From: Halothece sp. PCC 7418
GTDB taxonomy: Bacteria > Cyanobacteriota > Cyanobacteriia > Cyanobacteriales > Rubidibacteraceae
Reading direction: 5' to 3'
Assembly (NCBI RefSeq): GCF_000317635.1
Contig: NC_019779.1
Location: 1,426,001-1,490,000 of the forward strand
DNA length: 64,000 nucleotides
Part shown: in pieces, positions 47,100-56,320 of the stretch
How the letters are laid out: the number at the start of each line of letters is the position of its first letter
Position numbering within the stretch: position 1 is the first letter of the stretch
Translations under genes and position numbers: made by a program
Notes under the pieces: model-generated
What the model saw: the letters and a program-made list of their open reading frames with translations, nothing else
The model's database searches: none
Told to the model about the DNA's origin: nothing

Positions 47100-49169
47100 A
47101 TGAGTTTGTTGTGTCATATTTTGATTGGTTGCCCTAGTAGTGGCAAATCGACCCTTGCTCGTCAGATTCAGCAAGAAAACCCCCAATATCAGATCATTTC
47201 TACAGATCAGATTCGCGCCAAACTATTTGGCGATGAAACCATTCAGGGAAACTGGTCACAGGTAGAAGCTCAAGTCTATGCAGCCATTGATCAAGCACTG
47301 CAAGCAGGGATTCCGATTATTTATGATGCAACGAACGCCAAGCGGGTGTGGCGCATGGGATTACTGCAAAAACTTCGTCAATATGCTGATGTGGATTGGA
47401 TGGGTTGGTATTTGAAAACGCCCTTGGAAACTTGCTTGCAGTGGAACCAACAGCGCGATCGTCAGGTTCCCGAATCTGTCATTGAGCAAATGAGCCACGG
47501 GTTAAAGCAGTTTCCTCCTGATGATGGGGAAGGATTTACGGCGCTGCATACTCTCAAGCCAGACACTCCCGATTCTTGGTTACAACAAGTCAATGAAAGA
47601 ATTAGCCAACTCCCGAAAACCAAGATTAATCGTAATAACCGCAATCGTCCTTTAACCTTTCATTCCTATTCTCGCTTACTCGATTTCGAGCGTTTAATGT
47701 ATTTAATCCGCTTATTGATTCAGTATCCTGGTTTAGGGAACTTACAGACAACCGCCCCTGAAGTCATTCAAGAAGTCTTTGGTCAGCAGCAAGAGTTTCC
47801 AGATGAAATTGAAGAAATTTGTGCCTTTTTAGCCAAAATTGCCGATCCTCTCTATGCGAATCCACAAGCTGTTGCTCAAGATTTACAATGGTTAGAACAA
47901 AATGGTTTATTGGGCGGAAAAGACATTAAGCAGCCGTTGGCTCTCTCTGTTTATCAAGATCAAAATGATCCCACTCATCAGTATTCTGATATCGAACCTT
48001 TTTCTCGCTTAATCAATACCATTCGTTTAATTCTTCATGACCCCTTCATTCGTGAATCGGGTTCAACGACATTAAAAAGTTTTGTGGCTCGTCTCCACAC
48101 AGAAGGATTAATCAAACATCAAGCTGAAGACAAACAAATTTCCAATCTCCGCAAAGATATTGAAAAAGTGCTGAAACCCTACGAAATTTTGCCTCATTTT
48201 TCCATGAGACGGGGCTATTTCACGGGGACTGCAATTTTATCATTTCCCGATTTAGTGAAAGTATTTCGGTTATTAGAAAGCCAAGCCAAAAGTCTTGAAG
48301 ATCCTGAATCATTAGAGGTTTATGAATTATTTCAAGAACGAATGCAATGGTCGCAATTAGCAGATACTCAATCTTATCCTGTGCGGGCGATTCATAATCG
48401 CAATATTGTTAATTTAGAAAAATTGTCTCCTTCCGCCTTAGCTCGAAATATGAAGAAACTGGAAGCAGCAATTGCACAGGGACAGTTATTAGAATTAGGA
48501 CGTATTGCGGGGAGTGTTCGCTATCAGTCTGGAAAAGATAATTATTTTTTCGCTTATCCTTTGCAATTGGTTTTTCATAATATTGGTTGGTATTTAGGTT
48601 TAGAACGGTATGACGGAGAGAATCAAGGATTACTTCAATTTGAGCGCGTAGATCGGTTATTTCTAGGACACACCCCCTATCAAAAGCGTCCTCTTGCTGA
48701 ACAATGGTCGGCTCTCAAACGACTCCGCAAACTCTATGAATGCAGTGGCGGAATTTATTTAGGGAAAGATGTTAAGCAACAACAATGCTATCTCAGCCGT
48801 GACACTTCCCAGCGAAAATTGGCTGAGGTGAGGGTTGAATTATGGTTTAATGATGCCATGTTTCGCTTTATTAGTGAGGGAACGAAACGATTTCCCCTCA
48901 AACAAATGAAAATGTCAAAATCGTTCAATGCTGACTTAAACCGAAGCAATAAAACATTATTTATTTTGAAGAAAAGCAATGATCCCCATTTCCCTCATCG
49001 TTATCAAGTGAAATTGCCTTGCTGGTGTGTTGATGATTATGATTTTCATCGCTGGATTTTAGGCTTTGGGGGACAAGTTAAGGTCATCACGCCAGACTCT
49101 CTGAAAACAATTATTCAACAAAAAGGAACAGCGATTGCCCAACTTTATAACCAAGAGTCAAATCACTAA
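47100..49169 (+). CDS. P-loop kinase (PNK/zeta-like) fused to WYL-domain regulator
   Basis: A 689-residue protein. Residues 1-150 are a P-loop kinase: GCPSSGKSTLARQI (Walker A at 10-18), STDQIRAKLFGD, IIYDATNAKRVWRM and RDRQVPESVIEQM. The middle (about 200-440) is helical with winged-helix-like parts. The C-terminal third holds a WYL domain (YFFAYPLQLVFHNIGWYLGL followed by ERYDGENQ) and a WCX-like end. WYL proteins bind nucleic-acid ligands and often regulate CRISPR and defence genes; Sll7009 of Synechocystis 6803 is one. The start at 47100 is chosen at the Met just before the P-loop; a GTG at 47082 is possible. Confidence 0.75.
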   Translation: MSLLCHILIGCPSSGKSTLARQIQQENPQYQIISTDQIRAKLFGDETIQGNWSQVEAQVYAAIDQALQAGIPIIYDATNAKRVWRMGLLQKLRQYADVDWMGWYLKTPLETCLQWNQQRDRQVPESVIEQMSHGLKQFPPDDGEGFTALHTLKPDTPDSWLQQVNERISQLPKTKINRNNRNRPLTFHSYSRLLDFERLMYLIRLLIQYPGLGNLQTTAPEVIQEVFGQQQEFPDEIEEICAFLAKIADPLYANPQAVAQDLQWLEQNGLLGGKDIKQPLALSVYQDQNDPTHQYSDIEPFSRLINTIRLILHDPFIRESGSTTLKSFVARLHTEGLIKHQAEDKQISNLRKDIEKVLKPYEILPHFSMRRGYFTGTAILSFPDLVKVFRLLESQAKSLEDPESLEVYELFQERMQWSQLADTQSYPVRAIHNRNIVNLEKLSPSALARNMKKLEAAIAQGQLLELGRIAGSVRYQSGKDNYFFAYPLQLVFHNIGWYLGLERYDGENQGLLQFERVDRLFLGHTPYQKRPLAEQWSALKRLRKLYECSGGIYLGKDVKQQQCYLSRDTSQRKLAEVRVELWFNDAMFRFISEGTKRFPLKQMKMSKSFNADLNRSNKTLFILKKSNDPHFPHRYQVKLPCWCVDDYDFHRWILGFGGQVKVITPDSLKTIIQQKGTAIAQLYNQESNH

Positions 49170-49273
49170 ATCCAAATCAACTTGTTTCGATACGCAAAAA
49201 GATACGCGATGTCCCCTACGGAAGCGAAGCCATCGCGCCACGTAAGATAGAAAGAGAAGGCAAAGTTCTCAGG

Positions 49274-49459
49274 TTACTGACCTTGGATCATTCTGGCGTT
49301 GAGTGATACGAGCTTTTTAATCTCATGGGTAATGTCCTCTCCATGCTCATTCAGAACGGTGTACTCTGTGGAATCACTCTGAATGAGAGACATCACCAAA
49401 TCTTGTACCGCCTGCTGATCAGTCGAATCAAGAAGGATCGGTTCTATGGAGTTGTTCAT
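49274..49459 (-). CDS. Small protein of unknown function
   Basis: A 61-residue acidic protein (MNNSIEPILLDSTDQQAVQD...). It has an upstream AGGA at a suitable distance, which favours this Met over the TTG three codons earlier. I do not recognise it; no motif is visible. It stands alone after the CRISPR island. Confidence 0.45.
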   Translation of the reverse strand: MNNSIEPILLDSTDQQAVQDLVMSLIQSDSTEYTVLNEHGEDITHEIKKLVSLNARMIQGQ

Positions 49460-49698
49460 CACGTCCAAGTTCCTAGGTAAGACATCGCTTTTGATTGTAG
49501 CTAAGAAGTTTTGTTCATAACACTACGCGCGAGAGCAAGGTCAAAGGTTAAAGGGACAAGGTTAATTCTCTATTTTTCTTGATCTCTAAAACGCTAATCA
49601 ATCACTCGCCATCGGACTACACTGATTTAAAGTAGTAGGACTCTTAAAATTAGAAAGTATTGTAACCAATTCGGGATCAATCATTCAAGAAAAAAATA

Positions 49699-50649
49699 AT
49701 GAATACACCTTCCACTGTATCTCTAGGAAAAAATGGTCCGCAAGTGACTGCTCTGGGAGTGGGAACTTGGTCTTGGGGAGATCGCTTGTTTTGGGATTAC
49801 GGCAAAGAATACGACCAGACTCAAGTGCGAGATGCGTTTCAAGCCTCGATTGATGCAGGGGTGACTCTGTTTGATACGGCGGAAGTCTATGGCTTAGGAG
49901 AATCGGAACGTTTATTAGGGACATTTGCTCAAGAGAAGACAACGCCTTGCGCGATCGCCACCAAATATTTTCCTTTACCTTGGCGAATTTTTCCGCAAGC
50001 GGTAGAAGATGCTCTCAGTGAAAGCCTTCAACGCCTGCAAGTTGACAGTATCCCTCTCTATCAAGTGCATACTCCCTTTACCTTCTTCATGAGTCAAGAA
50101 ACTCTGATGGACACTCTCGCCCAAGAAGTTCAACGAGGACGGATCCAAGCTGTTGGAGTCAGTAATTATTCCGCCAACCAAATGCGCGAAGCACAGGAAC
50201 AACTCGCTAAACATGGTGTGACTCTCGCCAGTAATCAAGTGCCGTATTCTCTGCTGAATCGTAAAATTGAGAGGAATGGGGTTTGGCAAACGGCTCAAGA
50301 CTTAGGGGTGACGATTATTGCTTACAGTCCCCTTGCTCAAGGGTTGCTCACTGGAAAATATACGGGTCAAGAACAACCCAGTGGTGCACGTCGCTTAGAT
50401 CCTAAGTTTAAATCCTCTGGGATCAATGAAGTCTCTCCCGTGATTAACAGTTTGCGACAATTAGCGGAAAAATACCAAAAAACGCCCGCTCAGATTGCCT
50501 TAAACTGGCTCATCACCCAAGGGACAATTCCCATCCCAGGGGCGAAAAATGCGGATCAGGCGCGACAAAATGCAGGGGCTTTGGGTTGGCAACTCAATGC
50601 TGAAGATGCTCAGGCGTTAGACCGTGTAAGCCAACCTTGGCAACGGTAA
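49699..50649 (+). CDS. Aldo/keto reductase
   Basis: A 316-residue TIM-barrel oxidoreductase using NADPH. The catalytic tetrad residues are visible: Asp and Tyr in FDTAEVYGLGESE, Lys in IATKYFPL, and His in YQVHTPF. The cofactor-binding end is GTIPIPGAKNADQARQN. The substrate is unknown; the family is common and monocistronic in cyanobacteria. It precedes a gap with several palindromes. Confidence 0.88.
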   Translation: MNTPSTVSLGKNGPQVTALGVGTWSWGDRLFWDYGKEYDQTQVRDAFQASIDAGVTLFDTAEVYGLGESERLLGTFAQEKTTPCAIATKYFPLPWRIFPQAVEDALSESLQRLQVDSIPLYQVHTPFTFFMSQETLMDTLAQEVQRGRIQAVGVSNYSANQMREAQEQLAKHGVTLASNQVPYSLLNRKIERNGVWQTAQDLGVTIIAYSPLAQGLLTGKYTGQEQPSGARRLDPKFKSSGINEVSPVINSLRQLAEKYQKTPAQIALNWLITQGTIPIPGAKNADQARQNAGALGWQLNAEDAQALDRVSQPWQR

Positions 50650-50815
50650 AATCAAAATTGTCTCATTTTTCCTCAAACTGTCCCCAATTGGGGACAAAAC
50701 CAATCTTGTGACTGAAACAATTTGAGATCGATTCAAGTCAGTGAAGGGGCTTGGACCTTATACTCAATGACCATCATGGATTAAGCTGATTTCAGTAGCT
50801 GAGGCTATTGTCGCA

Positions 50816-50856
50816 AATTGATTGAATCTTCGATTCAGTGAGCCGAAGGCTCAATT
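50816..50856. repeat. Second copy of the twin-hairpin palindromic element
   Basis: GAATC-TTC-GATTC (50824-50836) and GAGCC-GAA-GGCTC (50840-50852) repeat the vapC element with three-base spacing. The outer arms changed from GCGCGAT/ATCGCGC to AATT/AATT. Confidence 0.7.
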
Positions 50857-50917
50857 GAGTTTGTCAAGCTCAACTGGACCAAAGCGTGAGGATATCGAAC
50901 CATTCGCTTGACCAACG

Positions 50918-50960
50918 GTCGCAGCAGGTGCCTTCTGTTTAAGAAGGCGTAATCTGCGAC
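50918..50960. ncRNA. Candidate structured RNA hairpin
   Basis: GTCGCAG (50918-50924) pairs with CTGCGAC (50954-50960). After a symmetric five-base internal loop, GCCTTC (50930-50935) pairs with GAAGGC (50943-50948) around a seven-base loop. No poly-T follows. It may be part of an sRNA or mRNA end; promoter and extent are not seen. Confidence 0.3.
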
Positions 50961-51155
50961 TCGCCTTATATGCAAGGGCTAAAGCGGATTGGTTTGACGG
51001 CGACTCCTATAACTGGTTTGACTGTTCTCAGTCGAATAACATATTCTTTTTGACCTCATTGTGATCCAAAATTCATTATTGCGGATCAGATCTTTGCTTC
51101 ACTTAGGGAAACAAAAGTTGCCCTTGCTGAGTTAATGACGCTTGATCCTCTCAGA

Positions 51156-52319
51156 TCAAAGTAGTCCAACAAAGTGCAATGGACCAGCCCCACTAATTAA
51201 TTCAATCATTAGCGCAAGAAATCCTAACATCGCTAAACGACCATTCCAAACTTCTGCAGTGGTTGTCATTCCCCACTCCCAGCGTTCTTGAGGATACATT
51301 TTGAGGTCTTCCTTTAAAGGCGTGACTTCGGCAAATCCTCGATTCGGTGAGTTCAAGGCCTGATCGACACAGTTGGTCAGGGCTTGGATAAAGGTAGCAT
51401 CAGTATTTAAAGCGGGAACCCGTTGGAAGTTTTCTACCCCTGCTTCTTCGGCGAGTTCGCGGTACTCAATATCAATTTCTTGCAAGGTTTCAATGTGTTC
51501 AGACACGAAACTAATGGGAACGACCAACAAGTCTTTCACCCCTTTTTCGCCCAGTTCCACAATCGCTTCTTCTGTATAAGGTTTCAACCATTCCACTGGT
51601 CCAACTCGACTCTGATAGGCAAGAGTATGCTCATTGGGACGGTTTAAAGTTTTCATGATTAAGCGGGTGCATTCTTCAATCTCGTATTGATAGGGATCTC
51701 CTGCTTCTTCCACATAACTGAGGGGAACCCCATGAGCACTGAAGAAAATATGCACTTGGTCTGGGTTAGAAAATTTATCGAGTTCTTGGGCAATCAAGTT
51801 TGCCATTGCCTGTAAATAGGCGGGTTCGTCGTACCAAGACGGAATCACGGTATAGGGAAGTTTTTGCAGTGCAGGGTCTTCTTGCCAGATTCGTTCTAAA
51901 ATCCGAAAGCTGGAACCACTGGTACTGATGGAAAATTGCGGATAGAGGGGCAAAATGACCAGTTTATCCAGTCGATCGCGCTTGATCCGAACAACTGCTT
52001 CTTCGGTGAAGGGATGCCAGTAACGCATTCCTACATACACCTTCGCCTCTTTCCCTTCTGCTTTTAATTGTGCTTGTAGGGCATCTGCTTGTTCTTCTGT
52101 AATCCGACGCAGTGGCGATCCGCCCCCGATTTCTTTATAGTTTTCTTGGGATTTGCGCGATCGCGCTGTGGAAATGAACCAAGCCAATGGTTTCTGCAAC
52201 CAAGACACGGGTAAACGGATAATTTCTGGGTCAGAAAATAGATTGTATAAAAAGGGACGAACATCCTCTAGTTCGTCCGGTCCACCTAAGTTTAGAAGTA
52301 AAACCCCGACTCGACCCAT
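51156..52319 (-). CDS. hemH: Ferrochelatase with C-terminal CAB-like helix
   Basis: Inserts Fe2+ into protoporphyrin IX to make haem. The 387-residue protein starts [20 protein letters not shown] and has [20 protein letters not shown] with the catalytic His. The last 45 residues ([20 protein letters not shown]) form the chlorophyll a/b-binding-like membrane helix typical of cyanobacterial and plastid type II ferrochelatase, linking it to the thylakoid. Confidence 0.95.
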   Translation of the reverse strand: MGRVGVLLLNLGGPDELEDVRPFLYNLFSDPEIIRLPVSWLQKPLAWFISTARSRKSQENYKEIGGGSPLRRITEEQADALQAQLKAEGKEAKVYVGMRYWHPFTEEAVVRIKRDRLDKLVILPLYPQFSISTSGSSFRILERIWQEDPALQKLPYTVIPSWYDEPAYLQAMANLIAQELDKFSNPDQVHIFFSAHGVPLSYVEEAGDPYQYEIEECTRLIMKTLNRPNEHTLAYQSRVGPVEWLKPYTEEAIVELGEKGVKDLLVVPISFVSEHIETLQEIDIEYRELAEEAGVENFQRVPALNTDATFIQALTNCVDQALNSPNRGFAEVTPLKEDLKMYPQERWEWGMTTTAEVWNGRLAMLGFLALMIELISGAGPLHFVGLL

Positions 52320-52482
52320 AATAAGTATTGTTTATTAAATTTAAGTTTTCAGTTTCTTTATTAAGTTTAACAATTTCTTTCTAATTGAGTTAACCTCGCA
52401 AGAATTCTTAGAAATTCCCTGAACTGCCTTGGTAGGATGGAATCGTACTAGAGGTCAACTGAAAGACAAGAGGTTTTAACTA

Positions 52483-52674
52483 ATGATCCAGCTTAATGTT
52501 CCCAGCATCAAATGTGACGGCTGCGCTGAAGCCATTACCAATGAAATTAAAAGCCATGACCCCAATGCCAAGATTGATGTCGATGTCGAAAATAAAATTG
52601 TTAAGGTAGAAACCACCGTTCAAGAAACTGCAGTCAGAGAGATGATTAACTCCGCGGGACATACCGTCAGTTAG
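52483..52674 (+). CDS. Heavy-metal-associated (Atx1/CopZ-like) metallochaperone
   Basis: A 63-residue HMA-fold protein, MIQLNVPSIKCDGCAEAITN, with the CxxC metal site at residues 11-14. Copper is the usual cargo. The usual MxC Met position is different (SIKC), so the metal and its affinity are uncertain. It is monocistronic between hemH and the next gene. Confidence 0.8.
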   Translation: MIQLNVPSIKCDGCAEAITNEIKSHDPNAKIDVDVENKIVKVETTVQETAVREMINSAGHTVS

Positions 52675-52725
52675 AGTTAAGAAATATTAAATTAATTTGA
52701 CAAAATTCAAGTGGAGTCTCGAATT

Positions 52726-53247
52726 ATGGAGCAGTCGCCCTCTCAGCCCGAATCCTTCTACTATTTTGCCTATGGCTCTTGTATGTGTCCCGTTGATCTC
52801 AAGCGGACTTTACAGGAAAAGGCTTATCCTTACGTTGTTGGTCCGGCTACTCTCCCTCATTATCGTCTGGGGTTCTATCATCGCTCTCCCCGTCGCCAAT
52901 GTGGGGTTTTAGATGTTGTTCCCGACCCCAGTGCATCCGTCATGGGAGTCCTTTACCACCTCCCGTGGCGGTTTAGCGAAGCCCTTGATCTTCGCGAAGA
53001 AGTCCCCACTCAAGGTTATCGGCGCGAAGAAGTGAGTGTTCAAGTGCAGGGGAAATGGTATCACGGGGTTCGGACTTATACAGTTGTCAATAAATTACCC
53101 CGAGAAATTCCGCCTAATGAATGGTATTTCCATGTTGTCCTTCGTGGGGCGACCACTTGCGGGCTTCCCGAAGACTATCGTTGGCAACTCTTTCACCAGA
53201 TGCACAATCTTCAGCAAGCTGATCAATCCTGCGATAAAATCAGCTAG
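52726..53247 (+). CDS. Gamma-glutamylcyclotransferase-like (AIG2/GGCT fold) protein
   Basis: A 173-residue protein with the GGCT opening YYFAYGSCMCPVDLKRTL (a normal Y-G-S nucleotide loop, with Cys in place of Asn). GVLYHLPWRFSEALDLREE follows, holding the acidic residue region of the active site. The family makes 5-oxoproline from gamma-glutamyl compounds, but many bacterial members are unassigned. A GTG start at 52711 is possible. The next gene begins 27 bases on. Confidence 0.7.
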   Translation: MEQSPSQPESFYYFAYGSCMCPVDLKRTLQEKAYPYVVGPATLPHYRLGFYHRSPRRQCGVLDVVPDPSASVMGVLYHLPWRFSEALDLREEVPTQGYRREEVSVQVQGKWYHGVRTYTVVNKLPREIPPNEWYFHVVLRGATTCGLPEDYRWQLFHQMHNLQQADQSCDKIS

Positions 53248-53274
53248 CAGCAATTGCCGATTAGGAGCATCGTC

Positions 53275-53766
53275 GTGTCAGCAACAAATAATCCTTCTCA
53301 AATTCCACCATCACAAGCAATTGAAAAAGATAAATCCCTCCATGCCACATCTGAAAATTGGTTTGAGTATCCGATCCGAGTTTATCCGCATCACACGGAT
53401 TGTGCGGGAATTGTGTGGCATGGAACTTATCTACAATGGCTAGAAGAAGCCAGAATTGAATATTTGCGATCGCTGGGCTTGGATTATAGTGAATTAATGG
53501 CTCTGGGTTGCGAGTTACCAGTCGTTGACTTGTCGATCCGCTATCATTATCCCCTCCGTCTTGGGGATCAAGCAGTGCTCCGCAATCGCATGAATCAAAT
53601 GTCGGGGGTACGCATCCATTGGACTTATCAACTACAATCGCTCGATCGCGAAACCAAGTATCTCACCGCAGAAGTGACACTGGTTGCTGTTGATCGAGAA
53701 AAAGGAAAAATCATGCGTAGTTTACCGCCAACGATGAAAGATATCTTAGTCAAACTACAAACTTAG
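53275..53766 (+). CDS. Hotdog-fold acyl-CoA thioesterase, 1,4-dihydroxy-2-naphthoyl-CoA hydrolase-like
   Basis: A 163-residue 4HBT-type thioesterase with the catalytic Asp in YPHHTDCAGIVWHGTYLQWL and EEARIEYLRSLGLDYSELMA after it. In cyanobacteria the Slr0204-type enzyme of this shape acts in phylloquinone synthesis. The GTG start with AGGAG upstream at 53263 is preferred. It may be co-transcribed with the GGCT-like gene. Confidence 0.75.
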   Translation: MSATNNPSQIPPSQAIEKDKSLHATSENWFEYPIRVYPHHTDCAGIVWHGTYLQWLEEARIEYLRSLGLDYSELMALGCELPVVDLSIRYHYPLRLGDQAVLRNRMNQMSGVRIHWTYQLQSLDRETKYLTAEVTLVAVDREKGKIMRSLPPTMKDILVKLQT

Positions 53767-53852
53767 GTCGGAGAAACTGCACTGAGGATAGACTAATCTC
53801 TGCTCAAGATTTGATAAGATTCTGCCTATAGAATTTGGAGATAATTAAAGTT

Positions 53853-54071
53853 ATGACTATTTTAATGCAAGCCGAGGCAGCAGCAGAAGCAAGTAATGGT
53901 CTTCCCATTTCTTTCACCGCTGTTTATATTATTGGGTTTATTGCTGCGGTGACCATTGGTTCTATTGCTTGGTATAACTCGAAACGCCCCGCAGGTTGGG
54001 AAGGACAAGAGCGTCCAGACTGGGTGCCAGAAGTCGATACCAAACAAGAAGAAGAATCGGAGAATAAGTAA
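53853..54071 (+). CDS. Small single-helix membrane protein, possibly Psb35-like
   Basis: A 72-residue protein, MTILMQAEAAAEASNGLPIS, one membrane helix (FTAVYIIGFIAAVTIGSIAW), then a conserved-looking YNSKRPAGWEGQERPDWVPE tail. Such proteins are conserved in cyanobacteria. The resemblance to the photosystem II assembly protein Psb35 is from memory and not certain. The start is placed at the Met after TTGGAGATAATTAAAGTT. Confidence 0.55.
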   Translation: MTILMQAEAAAEASNGLPISFTAVYIIGFIAAVTIGSIAWYNSKRPAGWEGQERPDWVPEVDTKQEEESENK

Positions 54072-54197
54072 GAAACAGTGCCAAGTCTAACTGAAGTCGG
54101 GACTGATAACTGGGCTCGATATTGACCGTTTTAGCGAAGGGGCTGAGCATCCTGCGACCCCATTGTGCGTTGCAATTAGTCATCAAATGGGCTCTTA

Positions 54198-54222
54198 AAG
54201 GGGTGAACTAAGTTCGCCCCTT
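54198..54222. terminator. Hairpin, possible terminator
   Basis: AAGGGGTGAAC pairs with GTTCGCCCCTT around a TAA loop. A pyrimidine run (CTTCCCCCC) rather than poly-T follows, so it is a weak candidate end for the upstream small-protein transcript. Confidence 0.4.
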
Positions 54223-54324
54223 CTTCCCCCCGATCGGGCAGGGCTGTTTCATTCTTGGGGTTCAAATTGGCAGGGTAAGCCGTGAAAGCCTTTTGTCATC
54301 CTTCTAGGCGGGAATTTAAATGTT

Positions 54325-54582
54325 ATGTCAACGCAAATTACAATTACTGTCAAACTTTTTGCTGCCTATCAAGAGGCTTATGGAGTCGAAGAAATTGAGC
54401 AACAATTTCCCTCAGCAACTCCAGTTTACGCTGTGTTAGATCGCATTTTAGAGGAACAACCGCAACTCGAACAATGGCGAGAGGTAACTCGTTTTGGAGT
54501 GAATCTTAATTTTGTTCCCCCAGAAACCCCTTTAAATGATGGCGATGAAGTGGTTTTAATTCCTCCAGTGAGTGGCGGTTGA
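54325..54582 (+). CDS. moaD: Molybdopterin synthase small subunit (MoaD/ThiS family)
   Basis: An 85-residue ubiquitin-like sulfur carrier, ITVKLFAAYQEAYGVEEIEQ, ending VVLIPPVSGG. The C-terminal GG becomes the thiocarboxylate that donates sulfur to molybdopterin. No MoaE gene is adjacent. Confidence 0.85.
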   Translation: MSTQITITVKLFAAYQEAYGVEEIEQQFPSATPVYAVLDRILEEQPQLEQWREVTRFGVNLNFVPPETPLNDGDEVVLIPPVSGG

Positions 54583-54966
54583 GTTAAAGATTACGCCTTC
54601 GGAAAATGGAAGGGGCCTGCGCGTGACCGTTGGTGAGCTACCCCGTCCTACTTCGTTGAGGGCGAGGCTTCGATATTCACAGGGGCACGAATGCCCAAAT
54701 TTGACCTGACGACCAAGTTGCAGACTTTCCCTGAACTTAACTTCCTCACGAATGCGGTGAGCAATCCAAAGTGAGGAAGTGAGGAGAGTGAGGATTTGTT
54801 TATACGCCCCGTCTCCCATTAACAAGAGCGGTCTCATGGGAGTCTTCTCCCCGCATTTAGATAAAAATTTTAATAATTTAAAGACAATTGATGAAACATC
54901 TCAACAAAAATTAAGAATTCATCTTGCGAGAATGATGATTGCGATATCGGAATTCCCTTCAGGGAA
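54583..54966 (-). mobile_element. Gene-free stretch with IS200/IS605-type end relic
   Basis: On the minus strand a CTGTGAATATCGAAGCCTCG sequence leads into a hairpin-like CCCTCAACG...AGGACGGGG and GTAGCTCACC near 54625-54680. This resembles a tnpB right end and the relic at 11923-12224 (CTGTGAAGACCGAAG). Further along, TTCCTCAC... and CTCCCAT / ATGGGAG inverted pieces are seen. No transposase frame is left and no gene is supported in this gap. Confidence 0.35.
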
Positions 54967-55206
54967 TTACAAATAATAGTATGACTCCAAATCTGCCCAA
55001 GAAAAATCACCTTTATGGTCATGTTGCTTACCTGATCGGATTGCATTCACGATTCGCTTCCCACTGAGTTTCGATGACAATAAATGATCGACTTCCTTCA
55101 GGTCATCAATGGTAATTTCTATTTCTTGCTCTCCATATTTTGCTTTTAAGGCTGCAAGCAAATTCTCATCAAGTTCACTAACTTTGAGGCGATAAGTAAC
55201 TGACAT
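54967..55206 (-). CDS. Small antitoxin-like protein, no toxin partner seen
   Basis: A 79-residue acidic protein, MSVTYRLKVSELDENLLAAL followed by KAKYGEQEIEITIDDL. The AGTGAGGACAAAATT leader gives a good ribosome site. Its size and composition suit an antitoxin. The position where a toxin gene would follow holds only the relic region, so the module may be broken. I do not recognise a specific family. Confidence 0.5.
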   Translation of the reverse strand: MSVTYRLKVSELDENLLAALKAKYGEQEIEITIDDLKEVDHLLSSKLSGKRIVNAIRSGKQHDHKGDFSWADLESYYYL

Positions 55207-55471
55207 AATTTTGTCCTCACTTTTGTTGATGCTTTTAGCATAGCAAGCAATTCTTTCTGTTTTTCAGAGTTACTGTCTGAATTTAACGATTATTTACTAA
55301 TCTAGATGAAATATCTTAAGAATCTTAAGAAATAGATAAGGTCTTTCCCCCGTCCGAAAATTGGGATCTAAAAATCATTTGAGATCTCAGCAACATGAAA
55401 ACCGCAAGACTGGAAAAAATCGATTAGAATTGAGTTGCACTGAGGTTGCTTGGTCGCGGAGGGTTATAGCA

Positions 55472-56320
55472 TTGGATGAATTGAGAACTGCTTTGGAACT
55501 AACCACAGAAGAGGAACTACAGCAGATTGTTGAAATTTTATTTTGTCGCCGATTTAATCCCCTTGATTATTTGGGCACGCCTGAACCCGCAGAAATTCTG
55601 AGTAAGGAACATTCCGCTTGCTTAGACGCGATCGAGCATCGCTTTCGGTTTCTGGCTGCAGATGGCTTTACGGTATTACGTCAACGTAGCCAAGACTTAA
55701 GCTATCGGCAAATTTTAATTCGGGTTTGCAGCTACTTAAAATTGTCTTTTTCCCGTGAACTTTCAACCACCGATCTCGAAGCAGAAATTTTCCTCAACTT
55801 AATGAGTCGGGCTTGGAAAGAACTTCCCGACTCAGAAAAAGCCTCAATCACGGCAAAAGTGCAAAATTCTCTCGCTGAAGCAAAATCCCCTGCACCGCTT
55901 CCCCCCCAGATTCAAAATAATCCGATGAGTTTTCTTCTCAAAGGAGGAAGTGTGGTCGCCGTCAGTTCGGTGTTGCGCCCGTGGTTACTGCAACAAATCG
56001 CCCGTCAGTTTGCTTTCCATTTTGCTCAGTATCAAGTGGCAAAAAGTGCGGTGATTCGTGGGGGAACTGCTGCTGCTGCACAACTGCAAGGTCAAATTGC
56101 CCTCAAAAGTGCTCAACAGGGTATGGCGTTGAGTGCAGCCCGTTATGGCGCAGTGCGAACTGTCTTTTCTTTTCTGGGGCCGATTTTATGGGGCTGTTTA
56201 GCGGCGGATCTGGGGTGGAAAACGATCGCGACTAATTATGGACGGATTATTCCCACGGTGTTTGCTTTAGCCCAAATTCGACTCCTCCGTGAAGATGACG
56301 CAGACTGGCAATTAGCATAA
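55472..56320 (+). CDS. YaaW-family (UPF0174) protein
   Basis: About 282 residues from a TTG start with GGAGGG at 55458-55463. The opening LDELRTALELTTEEELQQIV followed by FNPLDYLGTPEP is the YaaW/UPF0174 pattern. The second half has hydrophobic helices (VVAVSSVLRPWLLQQIA; VFSFLGPILWGCLAADLGW) that suggest membrane contact. Function unknown. The frame is open further upstream to 55361, but homology-like sequence starts here. The next gene begins at the very next base. Confidence 0.65.
   Translation: MDELRTALELTTEEELQQIVEILFCRRFNPLDYLGTPEPAEILSKEHSACLDAIEHRFRFLAADGFTVLRQRSQDLSYRQILIRVCSYLKLSFSRELSTTDLEAEIFLNLMSRAWKELPDSEKASITAKVQNSLAEAKSPAPLPPQIQNNPMSFLLKGGSVVAVSSVLRPWLLQQIARQFAFHFAQYQVAKSAVIRGGTAAAAQLQGQIALKSAQQGMALSAARYGAVRTVFSFLGPILWGCLAADLGWKTIATNYGRIIPTVFALAQIRLLREDDADWQLA

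Larger units (their letters stand above)
50650..51155. other. Gene-free gap with three structured elements
   Basis: About 500 bp without a gene between convergent AKR and hemH. TGTCCCCAATTGGGGACA (50679-50696) is a perfect palindrome. The twin-hairpin repeat shared with vapC follows at 50816-50856. Then comes a long nested hairpin at 50918-50960. A short GATCAA/TTGATC hairpin near 51141-51159 touches the hemH stop and may help end its transcript. Confidence 0.5.

Noticed and set aside
50880-50935. CATTCGCTTGACCAA near 50900 as a fourth copy of the shared CRISPR-island motif
   Set aside because: It lacks the CGTAGAAAG part and the arm pairing; it lies before no CRISPR gene.
54240-54300. Possible tRNA because of GGGGTTCAAAT
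   Set aside because: The flanking bases cannot form a T-stem, anticodon arm or acceptor stem; only a T-loop-like string is present.
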